The position numbers were made by a program, and so were the translations under genes. Shown in pieces: positions 24,010 to 36,300 of a DNA stretch of 64,000 nt (its first letter is position 1; each line of letters begins with the position of its first letter). Origin of the DNA: Pseudoscleropodium purum. Taxonomy: Eukaryota; Streptophyta; Bryopsida; Hypnales; Brachytheciaceae. The notes below the pieces were generated by a model that saw nothing but the letters and a program-made list of their open reading frames with translations, had not been told where the DNA came from and searched no databases. Location of the stretch: assembly GCA_963969395.1 (NCBI GenBank), contig OZ017797.1, positions 32,488,001 to 32,552,000 on the forward strand, read 5' to 3'.

Positions 24010-27000
24010 ATGACAAGCACTGGAGTTTTTCGAGCGCTGGTGTACATTCCTCTCCCACGCATTCTGACGAGAGCTTGCCCTGGCTATGGTTATGGCTGTG
24101 GCTCTAGAAATGCAAGCTTATGTAGAAGTGTTCGAAGGATTAGCTGTAATGCGACCTCGCCTCAGAAGAATGGTCTAAATTCTCACCTTCTCCATACTTG
24201 CGCTCTGTTTGCTCAAATAATGGAGGTGTTGTTTAAGTCTCCGAGAATAGTGGTCCAATTCTAGTTTAAATTGTGTGTTTTTCCTTTGAACTCTGAGTGT
24301 ATTTGATAATTTTGAAACATTGCTGAAGAAAGATTCAAGGGAGGTTCCCTGGAATGATCAGAGCGGGCAGACTCCTTTGTACAGTAGGGAGACAATGTAC
24401 ATTGTGTAGTAGACTGTGGACCACGGGATTGTGAGAGGCAAGACGCAATGTTTATCGAAGAAAGTGCTTTTCAGAGATTTATGATATTAGGGTTGCAAGA
24501 GGTAGAATTATTCTCAAAGGGGTGAGTGGGTGGGGGTGCTGTAGCTGACAAGAACTTCAGTCACACAACTTCTGACGTGCAATTCCTGGGCAGTCGGAGA
24601 GAAGGCAACTGCAGTCAATGGCTGAATGTAGGTAGGCTTAGCTCACGCCACCTCTGGATTTTGCCGCCAGCGCAGATGGGCCGGCGCTCATCCAAGATTG
24701 CAACGAAGAAGGTACTTGGTGCTCGTAGTGCATAATAGGCCTACACAATGGTGTTATTTCGTTCACTAAATTGAATACAGGGTGTAGAATCTCGCAATCA
24801 ATTTCGGTCTGTTTGTTTATTTGGTGGAACCTTTCTCTGTTTAACGTTTTCTATTACTTGGAGAAGGATCTTTACTGTAGAAGACTCAAAAAGTCAGATA
24901 TTTACTATCTAGAGCATGCATGGCGATTAGTGAGTGGCTAGAGCCTGTCTTCCTCTTGTCGCTCTTTCTACCTCTTCCTTGACACCGTGCACAAAATGAA
25001 TCTGGATTCTTTTCCAAGGGTATTGAGGGAGCTGCTCAAGAATGTTATGTAGTGATACCTCACATCTAGAATAACGTGCTTCTTGTTTAGTAAGTGAGGA
25101 TCCTACTTAGTTTGTGAGTTGCAAGCTCACTTGTGTAATTATTGCAAGTACGGACGAAAATGCACCAGTTGATAGTGTCTGAAGGCGAGCTATTATTGAT
25201 ACTGTTTTGTGCTCATACATTCAGGGAGCACAGGATAAGAAGAAGGCTAAACTCTATGGCAAGATGGGAAAGCAGATCATTACAGTGTATGTTTTTTGAC
25301 TCCTCATCTTCTATTTTAGTGCCGGCCAGACCACATTGGGCCCCGTTTATATCCCGTTGTACTACCATTTGCACTGGCATTAGGGTAATTACTATGGCTC
25401 AGCATTATATGTGTGAATTAATGTAATCATTTTTAGCCACCTGCTGTGGTAGAGCCAACCTGATCGTTTCTTGAATGGAACTGTCTGGTCCTTCTTGAGT
25501 CTTTGAAATAAAATTTGAAGGGTGGCCCGATGTGCAGTGTCAAAGAAGGAGGACCTAATCCCGCCGCAAATGCCGCACTTGCACAGCTACTACAGCAAGC
25601 TAAAGACACCGATGTTCCTAAGGAAATAATCGACCGAAATATCAAGAAGGCAACAGACAAAGGGCAGCAAGATTTTGTTGAATTAACATATGAGGTAATT
25701 AGTCTTCATTTATCAAACTCAATGAATCTGGAAGGTTCCATTTTGAAATATTTTCGTAATAATCTAGAGTAATTGAAACTACTCACCCTTCTCAACTTCT
25801 CCTCTTTAGCGCATTATCAGATTACTGTAGAGTTAAATTGAAGAAATCTTTCAACCGCTATGTAGACTTGGTTCATGGAGCTAGGGAAATTCGAAACAGT
25901 TGGGACTATGCAAGGGCTCTCATGAGTTTAAAATTGTGTCCTACAGGAATTGAGATTCTTTTCCATAACAGTTATAATGGTGTTCAGGGCGCTCTCAAGA
26001 ATGTTTTGCGCAATTAACATTCTTTAGTAGTTGTGAGAATTCACCTATTCTTATTTTAGATGGTAACCAAAAATGAAGACTCAAAGACTAATGTTCACTA
26101 TAGAGAGCATGCATGGGATCCAGTGAATGGACCACTCCCGTCTTTTTGTAACTTCTGGTACCTGCCACCTGCCATGAGCTCAAGAGAGTGCATAGAAAGA
26201 ACCTGCGTTCTTTTTTCAAGGATTTGTGGCAGCTGAAGTTCCTAAGCGGATTTTTTGTGTATATCCAGAATTGGTGGTTTAGTGTTCATTTAATTCACAG
26301 CCTAGAGTGTGTTTGCTGGTCCTATCTTCATCTCCGAGATGTTTGGCTATCAGGTTTATGGCTACGGAGGGGTGGGACTGGTTCTGGAAGTTCTCACAGA
26401 TAATCATAATCGAGCAGCCGCTACTATTCGTGATGTCGTCAAGAAGAGTGGAGCTAAAATGGCAGACTCGGGGTCTGTGCTTTTTAACTTTAAACGTGCG
26501 GGAGTTATCTATGTAAAATCTGATAAAGTTGAAGCAGATGACTTGCTACTGGCAGCAATGGACGCCGGTGCAGAGGATGTCATAGAACCTTCACCACCTG
26601 ACGAAGAGGACGATGAAGAAGATGAAGAGAAGTAAGTCTTCTTTACGATTCAGACTTGGAAAGAGTCATTCCTTAAACATCGGCTTGTTCATCATGTTGT
26701 TCAGATTCGACAATGAAGACCCTCTGTATGCAAAGCTGTCTGTAGTAGGATGACACTCCGTTTACAAACCTAACTAAGCCTTTGTGCTGCTTTGCGCACG
26801 ATGAGAAAATAGTTTAAAGAAAGTCTAATGAGATAATAGTTTAAAGAACGTCTAAAATCGTGTTATATTTTCCTGGTAATTGTTTGAATTTGTGTTCTTA
26901 ATTTTTACTATAGTAAGGAAGATTTTTCTTGAAACCTGTATAGAAGGATGTGGAAGAATATTTTGGTCCAGTGTTCAATAATCTAGATAAATCAATCCCA

Positions 27001-27966
27001 ATAATTTGTCGATGGAATTTGGTCATAGGTTAAGTTCTCAATTGGTAGGATATGCGTCTCCCAATAATAATCTACGAATCCTTGGACTGCAGAACTCCTT
27101 CAGGTGGGAATCCCTTATGTGGATGCCTGGTGTTGTGCTTTTGAGTAGTGAGTGACTAACATGGAACGTCTTTTTGCCCACGGCGCAAACAAATATGAGA
27201 GAGCACTCTACGTGTAAAAATGACCAGAAGACAAGCCGCAGCTTTCACTTTCCCTCGTTCCCATATCTTAATGAATGGGAATGCGGCTTCCCCAAAGTCC
27301 TCCAATTAGCACTTTGGCTAACTAGCTAACACCTATTTCATTTAGCTTTGAAAATGAAGAAATCTGTATGAGAGTTCGCCACCCTCCATTTTTTGTGCCA
27401 AGAGAACAGGGAGGACATGTAGAACTCAATTATTTCATTGAAATCTTCTGTGACTCGCCCTAACGATGGTTTGACTTCTGAAAGGATGTATCGTATGCTG
27501 CAGATACAGTAAGGTGATATCCCCAATGGATCAGTTTGCATCTGTGCGTGCTGGTCTTCAGGAGGCTGGCATTCCATTGGATGCTGACATTTCTGGCTTG
27601 GAGCTGATACCAGTTTCCGAAATCGAGGTTTCTCTCTTTCCTTGGCTTATGAAACTTCCCGTCTGTTGAATCTGTTTTCGTCCCAGATGGCGTGGACCAC
27701 TTTCTAACTTGAATCTTTTGGCACTTCCGGGCTTATCCAGAGGATTACTGTACTTAATGGTCCAATGCCTTTTGGTTACTCCAAGCTCGGGCAATCACTG
27801 AAGTTGCATGTTTTTTTTGCTGATACTGTTCTCGAAATCTGAGATCATGTCAAATTTGTGTGATACTGTGCAGGCCGATGACGAAGCTGTGGATTTGAAT
27901 AAGGCATTGATGGACAAGTTACTTGAGCTTGATGATGTAGACGCGGTTTTTTCAAACCAGAAATAA
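24010..27966 (+). CDS. YebC/TACO1-family organelle translation regulator, multi-exon
   Basis: Confident exons: the one ending at 24711 (ATG-GRRSSKIATKK, from 24676 or earlier), 25225-25286, 25538-25694, 26354-26631, 27504-27627 and 27874-27966 (stop TAA). All these junctions keep phase. YebC family proteins are DNA/RNA-binding regulators; TACO1 activates mitochondrial translation, and bacterial relatives assist ribosomes at proline runs. Seen: KAKLYGKMGKQI, KEGGPNPAANAALAQLLQQAK, VPKEIIDRNIKKA, the YGYGGVGLVLEVLTDNHNR signature, KMADSGSVLFNFKRAG, DAGAEDVIE, an acidic EED run, and the C-terminal DLNKALMDKLLELDDVDAVF. A likely organelle targeting exon starts at ATG 24010 (MTSTGVFRALVYIPLPRI, Arg-rich); how it joins the MGRRSSK exon I could not settle, so the N-terminus is uncertain. 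The acceptor at 27503 was chosen because it keeps the family's length exactly. Confidence 0.88.
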
Positions 27967-30900
27967 ATGTTTAAACTATTCTGCTAATTTAACACTGTCC
28001 GTGTGGTGGCTCCCATTCTTTCAAAAATCCAGCAACTGGTGCGACCAAGTTTATCCTGTCTTTTGCTGTTTTTTGAAAACCAATAATTATTATGGAAACC
28101 ATGTTAAACAAACGCAAATAAATAGCTGAAAATAAGAAGCTTTATCATAGTACCTAAAGCACTAATTTACTGTTTCAAGTAAGGTTCTCCTAAAACTTCC
28201 TGACATGGTACTTTTGTCAATAAAAAGCCTGCACCCCCTCCGATTACAATTCAAGAAAAATCAAAACTCCTAAACAAATTTTGAGGCCAACTTGAGATTG
28301 GAAATGTCGTGCAACTCCTAGTCACAAAGTTGGTCTTCAACCACAAAGAAGTCCGAAGTCTATATCATGCATGATGGACAAACTGCGTTTGAGAGACGTT
28401 TCGTTCAAATAACTCCACATTCAACCAAAACAATGCTTGAACCTTCTAAAAATAACCTTCTATTATGACAAATTTGTTAAAACTGATTTAAATAACATGT
28501 TTAAACTATGATTGAAGCTAAAATATGCAAAAAAAAAAAAAAAAATTGAATTGTGGCGTTACAGAGTTTAACTTTCAAACGTTGCAATGTACACAAAAGT
28601 GTTTGATGAATGACTTTCAAGGATCTTGTACAAATGAGGAGTGCATATATTCACCCTGTCCAAGAACAATTTTAAGGCACACGATCACTGTGATGGTCCA
28701 GTCGTTACCGGATTAACCTCCTCTGTAAACCCAAAAAATGCCTTGTGGTTTGGAGCATCTACTGGTGACCACAGGTAACTATTCATTAGGCCCATGAAAC
28801 TAGGAATTCTTTTTAAGAAAAAAGCTCTGTGACCCATAAAGTACTTTCAACCGCCACAAAGCTTTCCGTATGTCTTTAAAACACGGTCGGTCAGAAGGAT
28901 CCTGAGCCCAACACTTGACAATCAGCGCCTCCAATTCCAATGGACACCAAGAAGGAAACAAAATCTCTCCACGCAAGACCTTCTGAATGTTCGCAAATGT
29001 CCTTGTCATCCCATCCTCGAAAGGAAGTCTTCCCGTGAAGATCTCGAAGCAGGTCAGCCCAAAGCTGTAAACATCTGCGGACCACGAGTAGCTGTCCTCC
29101 GACTCCCAAACCTCGGGAGCCATGTAAATGGGAGTTCCTTGCTTCCTGGTGTGAAAATGGGAACCCTGATCTCCGCTCTTGGATGATCCAAAATCGATTA
29201 ACTTGATGGTGTACTGAATTGGCTGAGTCCCGAAACAGCGTGAAATCGGATACTTATGACTGGCAAGAATATTACTCGGTTTGAGATCCCGGTGTATTAC
29301 TCGACACCTGTGCAAGTGAATCATGGCTTCTACGATCTGCAAGGCAATGTCAACTGCTACGAAAAATTGAAAAGGAGATCGAGTCTTGATAATTGTTCCA
29401 TCATCTCCTGTCAGGCGTTCGGTAATCAAATCATGGAGGTCACACTCCATGTGCTCAGTCACAAGAAAAAACTCCCGGTAGCAAGTCAGATCTCGTAGGT
29501 CCTCCTTGAATGCATACCCCTTCCACTCTACGACATTTGGATGCTGCACTCTTGCTAAGAAGCCTGTCTCTGCTTGTGCATAAACTTTAGATACATTCGA
29601 CATTGTAGACAGTGCCACAGTCTCTCCCAACCACTTGCACTTCTGGACGCTTTTAAAAGTTCCGTTTCGGCATCTGGAACCTGAAACCTGAACAAAACTG
29701 GTATCCGGATTGTCAATGACGAAAGCATCGAGAGCATCGAGAGGTAAAAACGACCCACGAGCGCAGGAGCTCACTTGCAACCTCTTCCTCCAGATGGACT
29801 GAAGTTCGCCTTGAACTAGTGCAACCTCCCTCCACCCAAACCAAGTGGCAGGATTCAAGAATCGGGAAGAAGAGGTACCCGGAGATTTGCTCAGCTCCAG
29901 GTCTAGAGCTGAACGCAAAGCTTCCCGATCAGCATTTTGGCGACGAACATCGGCTTCTAAACTGTCGTCTTCAGTCCCATCCAAACGATTCGTAAAATCG
30001 GTGATTACGAGCCTACACCTCTCCTCGCACCATTCCCAACTGTCAAGGCTCAATTGTTTCCCTTCAATTACGCAGCAAAAAGATTCCACAATCCAGGCGA
30101 GCTCACGAATCGCTAATGCAAATTTTGAAAAAGTCGGTACGCAAGGTGGTAGTGCAGTCAAGGCAAACGCAGCCTGGTTGTAAAATCTTTCACCACACGA
30201 ACGTAGCAATGCCTCGCCTTCCAACATAGAAGATTTCAACGTGCCGCCAAGAGGCCAGTTCAAAGAGACTTGGATATGATAATGACTTACACCGGTCGGA
30301 TCCTGAGAAGCCATAAACAAGGATTCCAAATCCCTTTCGGAAAAGTCCCCAAATTCTAGTCCCACTCGTTTCACTCGCTCCACTGCTTCCTGATATTTCT
30401 TCATTAAATGTTTACATTGGTTGTGCCATATCCTCACTTTTTTCTCCAGCTCCCTCATAGTCCGCAAGAGATTAATATCCACCGAAAACGAAAAAGTAAT
30501 ATCAAGTCTGCACGAGTCGTCGTTATGACAAATTGTCTGGGGAGACGTCCTTGGAGTCATTCGGCAGGAGGAAGAGGAAGAGGACAGATTTCCGAAAATA
30601 ACGATCCGTTTGTTCACATATAAGTCCTGGCTGGAAAAAACAGGGTACAGTTCCATATCCCCAATCGAAAACTTTAAAAGAGGAAGCGCCGTGTCCATAC
30701 GATCGACATCGTTCCAGCGAATAACATCATATCCCTTGGGAACGAGAGTGTACTTATCACCAATGTACTCCACATTAAGTTCAGCATCGGCGTTATTCAC
30801 TATCACAGTATATCGCCACCCCTCATCCATCTCTACATTCGAGGCCATTCACAATCTGGAAGACTAACATGCAGCGTACGTCACTTGTTGATATCCAAAA

Positions 30901-31880
30901 GAATGATTCCCTCGCATGCACTGCAGCGTTCTCGGGTTATTGCATCAAGATTTCCCAAACCCAGTTTGACAAGTAATTCCATACTCGCCAATTCTTCCAA
31001 CATGAAGAAGCAGCTTAGCACCATTCGATCACGTCCACGACATTCGCTTTACAGATCGTCCTACCAAAATGCAAAATGACTCGCTGCTTGGAACTGAAAA
31101 AGAATGAACCAAGAAATGCAAAGCCTCAGAAATGAAGCTTCGGCTAAACAGATGTAGCTCTGACCGACAGAGCAGTCCCGACTCCCGACTCTTCGCTCCT
31201 GCACCTGCTGATTTAGGGTTCCATGCAAGGCTGCAGAGGAAGGCCTAGGCGCACAAACCGTATGCTCCGCCCGTGAAGTCGGGCCTTACACTCAGTCCAT
31301 ACCTCTGACCTGCCCACACAAATGCATGAGAATCGCGTGCCACTTGCAGAGTACGGACGGCAAAGATCAACGCATAAACAAAAGCAGCGCGAAGCCTGAG
31401 GATTCAAGCTTCATCTAAATTAGGAGATAGAAACCTTTACCGACAAGGCAGTTCGTCCCGCATCGTCGCTGGGCATTAAGGATTTGCCTCAAGGTTGCAG
31501 AGGAGGGCGGAGGTGCAAGAACCGAATTCTAAGCACGTCAAGCTGGACCTTGCACCCAATCCAAATCTCCGAGAAACGAGCAACACAAACGCTTGACCGA
31601 GAAAGACACCGACGGTGGAATTCGACGGAACCCAACGAACCCAACAAAGCACTTCGCCAACTAAAGCTTCGGCCCCTGTCGAACATCCAGACTGCAAACC
31701 ATATGATTCACGCAGCTGTGAAATCCTTGGCAAAGATGCGGTTCGACCAGGCAGACTAGTCGCGCATACAACTAAATTGGGAATCGCACTGCTGCGACTT
31801 AGCTTGGGAGTGCGTCGCCAGAGACGATCCCCTTCGTCCTGTCACATTCGGAAATAGTTCAGCACAATTTTGAAGCTTGT
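27800..31880. repeat. Segmental duplication, copy B (YebC last exon through kinase and its upstream flank)
   Basis: This block matches 38460-43840 along most of its length: the end of the last YebC intron, the last YebC exon, its 3' flank, the whole kinase gene and about 1 kb upstream of it. A shorter part of the same unit (kinase N-terminus plus upstream flank) occurs at 19740-20960. Confidence 0.8.
28800..30848 (-). CDS. Two-part protein kinase lacking the beta-3 lysine (copy B)
   Basis: Intact single-exon frame of 682 residues from ATG 30848. Residues 1-370 are a family-specific region of unknown function (EMDEGWRYTVIV, ELEKKVRIWHNQCKHLMKKYQEAV, FGDFSERDLESLF, GERFYNQAAF, LAIRELAWIVE), probably the plant DUF1221-type region that precedes such kinase domains; I am not certain of that name. 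Residues about 385-675 form a kinase domain: HRDLKPSN with D521, DFG at D552, APEVW, and DVYSFG. The usual VAIK lysine is Ser (VALS, S414), while a lysine (K399) sits in the glycine-loop strand as GTFKSVQK, the position used by WNK kinases. Substrates are unknown. Upstream flank is shared with copies A and C, so expression may be similar. Confidence 0.88.
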   Translation of the reverse strand: MASNVEMDEGWRYTVIVNNADAELNVEYIGDKYTLVPKGYDVIRWNDVDRMDTALPLLKFSIGDMELYPVFSSQDLYVNKRIVIFGNLSSSSSSCRMTPRTSPQTICHNDDSCRLDITFSFSVDINLLRTMRELEKKVRIWHNQCKHLMKKYQEAVERVKRVGLEFGDFSERDLESLFMASQDPTGVSHYHIQVSLNWPLGGTLKSSMLEGEALLRSCGERFYNQAAFALTALPPCVPTFSKFALAIRELAWIVESFCCVIEGKQLSLDSWEWCEERCRLVITDFTNRLDGTEDDSLEADVRRQNADREALRSALDLELSKSPGTSSSRFLNPATWFGWREVALVQGELQSIWRKRLQVSSCARGSFLPLDALDAFVIDNPDTSFVQVSGSRCRNGTFKSVQKCKWLGETVALSTMSNVSKVYAQAETGFLARVQHPNVVEWKGYAFKEDLRDLTCYREFFLVTEHMECDLHDLITERLTGDDGTIIKTRSPFQFFVAVDIALQIVEAMIHLHRCRVIHRDLKPSNILASHKYPISRCFGTQPIQYTIKLIDFGSSKSGDQGSHFHTRKQGTPIYMAPEVWESEDSYSWSADVYSFGLTCFEIFTGRLPFEDGMTRTFANIQKVLRGEILFPSWCPLELEALIVKCWAQDPSDRPCFKDIRKALWRLKVLYGSQSFFLKKNS

Positions 31881-32281
31881 CTTGTCCAAATTTTTGTAAG
31901 CTTTTGTAAATTTGCAGACTATCATCCCGAAAAATTTGAAAGCCATAGAATTACTTCATTTCGAAGTCTACAAAATTGAAATTGGGAATTCTGCGAAGAA
32001 TTTGAAATTTTTCAAATGACATTTCGTGCACCCAGTCTAAATTCCAAAAGTATGTTGGTGAATGAAATTCCCAAAAGTATGCTCGGGTGGCATGGTTCAA
32101 AAACCACCAAGCTTGATGGTCTCTATCCCGACAACGACGGAACCTTCCTCCAGAGGTTCGACAACATCTGGTTGCAGACAGTTTAATTGGTGTGAGAACC
32201 CACATTACTTTTTCCTACCACGTGGCTTACCCGAAGATGGGTTCATTCAACTAAGGAAGAAGCACCCAATTGTAACATTAG
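31880..32281. other. Intergenic, no gene seen
   Basis: Sequence past the end of the segmental duplication. I see no coding or repeat signal apart from the element that begins at 32282. Confidence 0.5.
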
Positions 32282-32566
32282 TGACTAAGGTAGGTACACA
32301 CAAATGTGCCACTGACCTTAAATTGCCATCTACACTCTGTGTACATCTCCAAAGTCAGTTTTGTACCTCTGTGGAAGAAACACTTTGAGAATCAAACATT
32401 GTTTTTTAATAACTTTTGCATATAGAATCCAAATGCCACATTCTCTGGTGTGTTGGAACCTCCTTTCACTTGCCAACAAGAATATATGAAAATTTGACCA
32501 ATCTATTAATAAAAAAACAGGCTCAATAGCAAAAGGTGGCAATTTTGGGAGTACCTACCTTAGTCA
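32282..32566. mobile_element. Inverted-repeat element (MITE) of 285 bp containing an R2 copy
   Basis: Ends are a perfect 16-base inverted repeat, TGACTAAGGTAGGTAC, with weaker inverted similarity for another 14 bases. Flanks show TTAG on both sides with slight offset, so the target duplication is not clear. Its interior, on the minus strand at 32390-32500, is the R2 repeat seen in introns of the PhyH and tRNA-binding genes, suggesting those are internal remnants of the same element. Confidence 0.65.
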
Positions 32567-33349
32567 TTTAGTGACACTAAGAAAAGAGCCTAAGTCCAAA
32601 TGCAAGTGGACCCAAAGAAGACATGTGAGGTTCTAAGAAGTTGTCACTCTTCCAAGAAGTGGCCAATCACCTACATGGAACCCAAGGTTAGAATGTGTCG
32701 CTTTTAAATGTTTCTGTGTTAATTTTGGTCTTAGACCGGTGTCTACAATAGGTGTGTCTATATTATTGTTTTAAAAAATTCATATTGTATTCATATAAGC
32801 TTGAAAAAATACGAAACTAATTTTGTGGGTTTCCTAAGCCATTTCCTAATAAACTCACGTCATTTTATTTTGTAGCTACCCTCAAGATCTGCAAATTCAA
32901 AATAAGTGTCACATTTAGGTACTTCTACCTTAGAGTTAGTGCGAATTAGATGTTCCCAAGCTCCTCAATTTCTCAAGTGTTTTTGTTGCCTTGATAAGCT
33001 CTTCATTGCTTACTCTAACTTCGTATCAAAGCTTTTATTTTTGGCAAAATTTCACTAGATTGTAAGAAATCTGACCTATGTGGCTTCATCCCTCCCAAAA
33101 ATGGCTTGTGGAGTGATGCCAATAGGGGGGATACAAGTCCAAAAAAAAGCCCTACTTCCTATATGGCTTTTGTTAGCTTTCTAGGTTTGTTTGTTTGCTT
33201 TGACTCTTAGTTTGTACATATACAAAATTAGAACATAGTCTCAAAATCTTAAATATACCCCGCCAAGGATTATTTCTTTGGTTTTGTGTACCGTTTCCTC
33301 TTTCCTTTGGAAACTATCCATGTATTTCACAAAATTCACAAAATTAAAA

Positions 33350-36300
33350 CCTAACCTCTTAGGCTCAAAATTGACTTCAAATCAATGAATTCTTTTTTAT
33401 TCTTGTTTACTTGGTGGAAGTACAACACCCACAAAAGTGAAAATTGGTCAAATTAACCCCTATTCTAATGGACCAAGTGTCTATTCAACATAAGCAAAAA
33501 ATCTTAGGTACTAGGTTCCTTCAAATTCAATTTTGGTTGGATGTTCATGAAATCTTTTGACACTAGGTATGAATATGTACCCCCTCTTTGGAAATCTAAT
33601 TTTTTTTTACAATCAAGTGTTTGGATCACAAGTTATACTTCCTTAAATTTTTTTAGTAGCCTAGGCAACTTCTTAAAGCATGTGCAAAACTCCTCCTATA
33701 ATTTTGAAATTTAGTAGGTTTGTAACTTACAAGATATAAGATGTAAATGTAAAACAAAGTCATGTATAGTGTCAAAATCCCACTCTAAGTGAAGTTTAAG
33801 TTTGTTGCTCCTATCAAGCAAGGTTAAAAAAAATTCTTCTAACTTCAAACATTATGATCTTTCAATTTGTGCAATCAAAGTTTTTGAATTTTTTTTTGTA
33901 CATTTTAATAGATGTTTAAAACAATTGTACCAATTTGTACAGTTGAATTTTGAAAAAAATATATTTAAAAACAAATCTTCAACAATTTTTGCCCAAAATG
34001 TACCCCAATCCATTTGAGTTAATCATCCAATTTCAATAATCCATCCTTCACTCATCTACAATGCAATCTGAAAATGATAAAATTCATTTGTATTTCTTAG
34101 AGATGCTTTTGACTATTTCATCCACTCTTTTTCCCTTAAATATAAAATTGTTAATACAAAAATAATCAAGTAAAATTTTGGTGATAATTTGCCAAGAAAT
34201 TTTTTATTGTTACCCCTTCATTGATTGCTCTTTGGAGGTGTGAACAATGAATTGTAGAATTGCATAAACCTTGATTTGCTCAAACTCTAAACTCATAGCT
34301 TGTTCTCATCTTTATATTAATCTATTTCCACATTATTCAAGTTTTCAATTTCTACACATCATTGCTTAGTTATATCTTTGTATAAATATGTCTTTTACCT
34401 CAGTTCTATCAAATTTGTCATATATAAAGGTTATCTTTCCAAGTTTTGAGTAATATATGGAATGAATGAAAAGCTACATAAATATTGCGTAGGAGCATTT
34501 TTTCATTTTTCATCTTCTCAGATACAAAATTTACAATATTCTAGAGTAGACCCCTATAAGGATAGACATCCAATACGTGTATGATGAATGTTTTGAAGAG
34601 CTTCTTATAGGAGCTATGTCAAACAAATGATGTGCATCCTAGTGTCTTGAAAAAACAATTTATGTTTTACTTTTTTAGTGCATTGCTTAGCTAGCAAGGT
34701 AACATTAGGAAACATTTTAGCCCTTGGGAAGTTAGCAAGTTTTGAACCCCCTTAGTGCAATTAAAGAGGAAATAAAATTATTTAATATTATTATTTAAAT
34801 TTAGCATATGATGTGGCACTACTAGTTCCATGTCAGAGCCACACTAGATTTTACTATTTTTTTTAATTTAATTTTTTTTTAAATACATTTAAAAAAAATT
34901 CTATACTTGCACCAGAAGGAGTCGAAAAATAAATGTTTAATGACCCTTCCAAGGTTCTTAATGCATATTTTGAATGATTTTAGTTTAGAGTTCTAAATAA
35001 GTTCATGTCTAAATGAAAAATAAGAACAATTTGTGAAACAAAGGTCTTTTGTTTGAATTATTGTCATGAAATATTTTGTTTTGTCTCAAATGCTCCCAAT
35101 CTACACTAATTTTCTTCTTTTTTGACTTGCTCAGGGCATGGTTGTCATAACGGGCGAGTTAGGGGCATCGGACGGGATGGACGGACAGACAAATTAGACC
35201 GGACGAATGGATGGTCCGGACGGCTTTAATTTTGTAACTTTCATTCCAAAAAAGAATCTCGTCCGTGCCCTAATGATCTTGTCCGCGCCCACCATGTTCC
35301 TTAATCCACATGGTATCCACATGGCCTATTTTTCCGTTATCAGAAAGTCAACTATGTGTTGACTATATCAAACGGGCGAATCGGACAGACGGGCGAACTG
35401 GACGTCCATCCACTATAACAACCATGGCTTAGGGTTATGTCCAACTTACGCTTTGTAATGAACTTGTTGAATTGATTTCATTTACTAGTTTCTTTCTAAG
35501 ATTCTTATATTGGATTTCTAATTTTTGTATAACATGAATTTTGTTACCACTTAGTATTTAAAAATTTTCATTATGCACTAGAGAATCAAGAGAGCATAGG
35601 AGCCTTATCAAATTTGAGACAAATGATCCTTGGTGTTAATAGTACGTAGCAAATTCAAATAGAAAAAACATGATAGAAAAAATGTTTCCTACTAATATGT
35701 CCTAATTAAAAAAATATATCATAATTATAATTGCAATTACAGAAATTTGCAAACCTCCTAATTTGGAAATGCCATGATTTCATAATTTTAAACTATATAA
35801 ATTTAAATGAATGTGGATATTGATAGTAGTATGAAGAACATTGAAGTCTTTGTGTTGAAATATTACTAACTCTTTTGTCCATGCAATTCATGTAGAAATT
35901 GTTGTTTTTGTCATCTTTCTTAAGTAAGAGAAACTTATATGCTCTTGCTCAACTCAAAAACGTTGGCTACTACTATCTTTTTGTCTATGTATCTCTATCA
36001 GCTTTTGTTGTGATTTCAATCCCTAAAACTCTAAGAGTCCCTTGGAAGAAGGAAAATTCAAGTTTTGAGAGTTTTGGACACAATAAAAAATTGCATTTAT
36101 AAAACCTAAACTTCAAATCTTCATTTTTCTAAGTTTTCATTTTCTTCCCATCCCTACATGAACTCATTCACAACCTTGCACAATATCCATAAAGCATTGA
36201 GGGACCAATTGCATTGTTGAAGAATAGGAAATTTTTTCTTTATGAACATACTTGGATTTACTTCATCAAATCGTGTACCTCCCAAAATAAGCTCTTGAAA

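Noticed and set aside
27490..27513. Alternative start of YebC exon 6 at the upstream AG (27484 region, giving MYRMLQIQ)
   Set aside because: It runs into TAA in frame after a few codons; the acceptor at 27503 keeps both the frame and the family's exact spacing.
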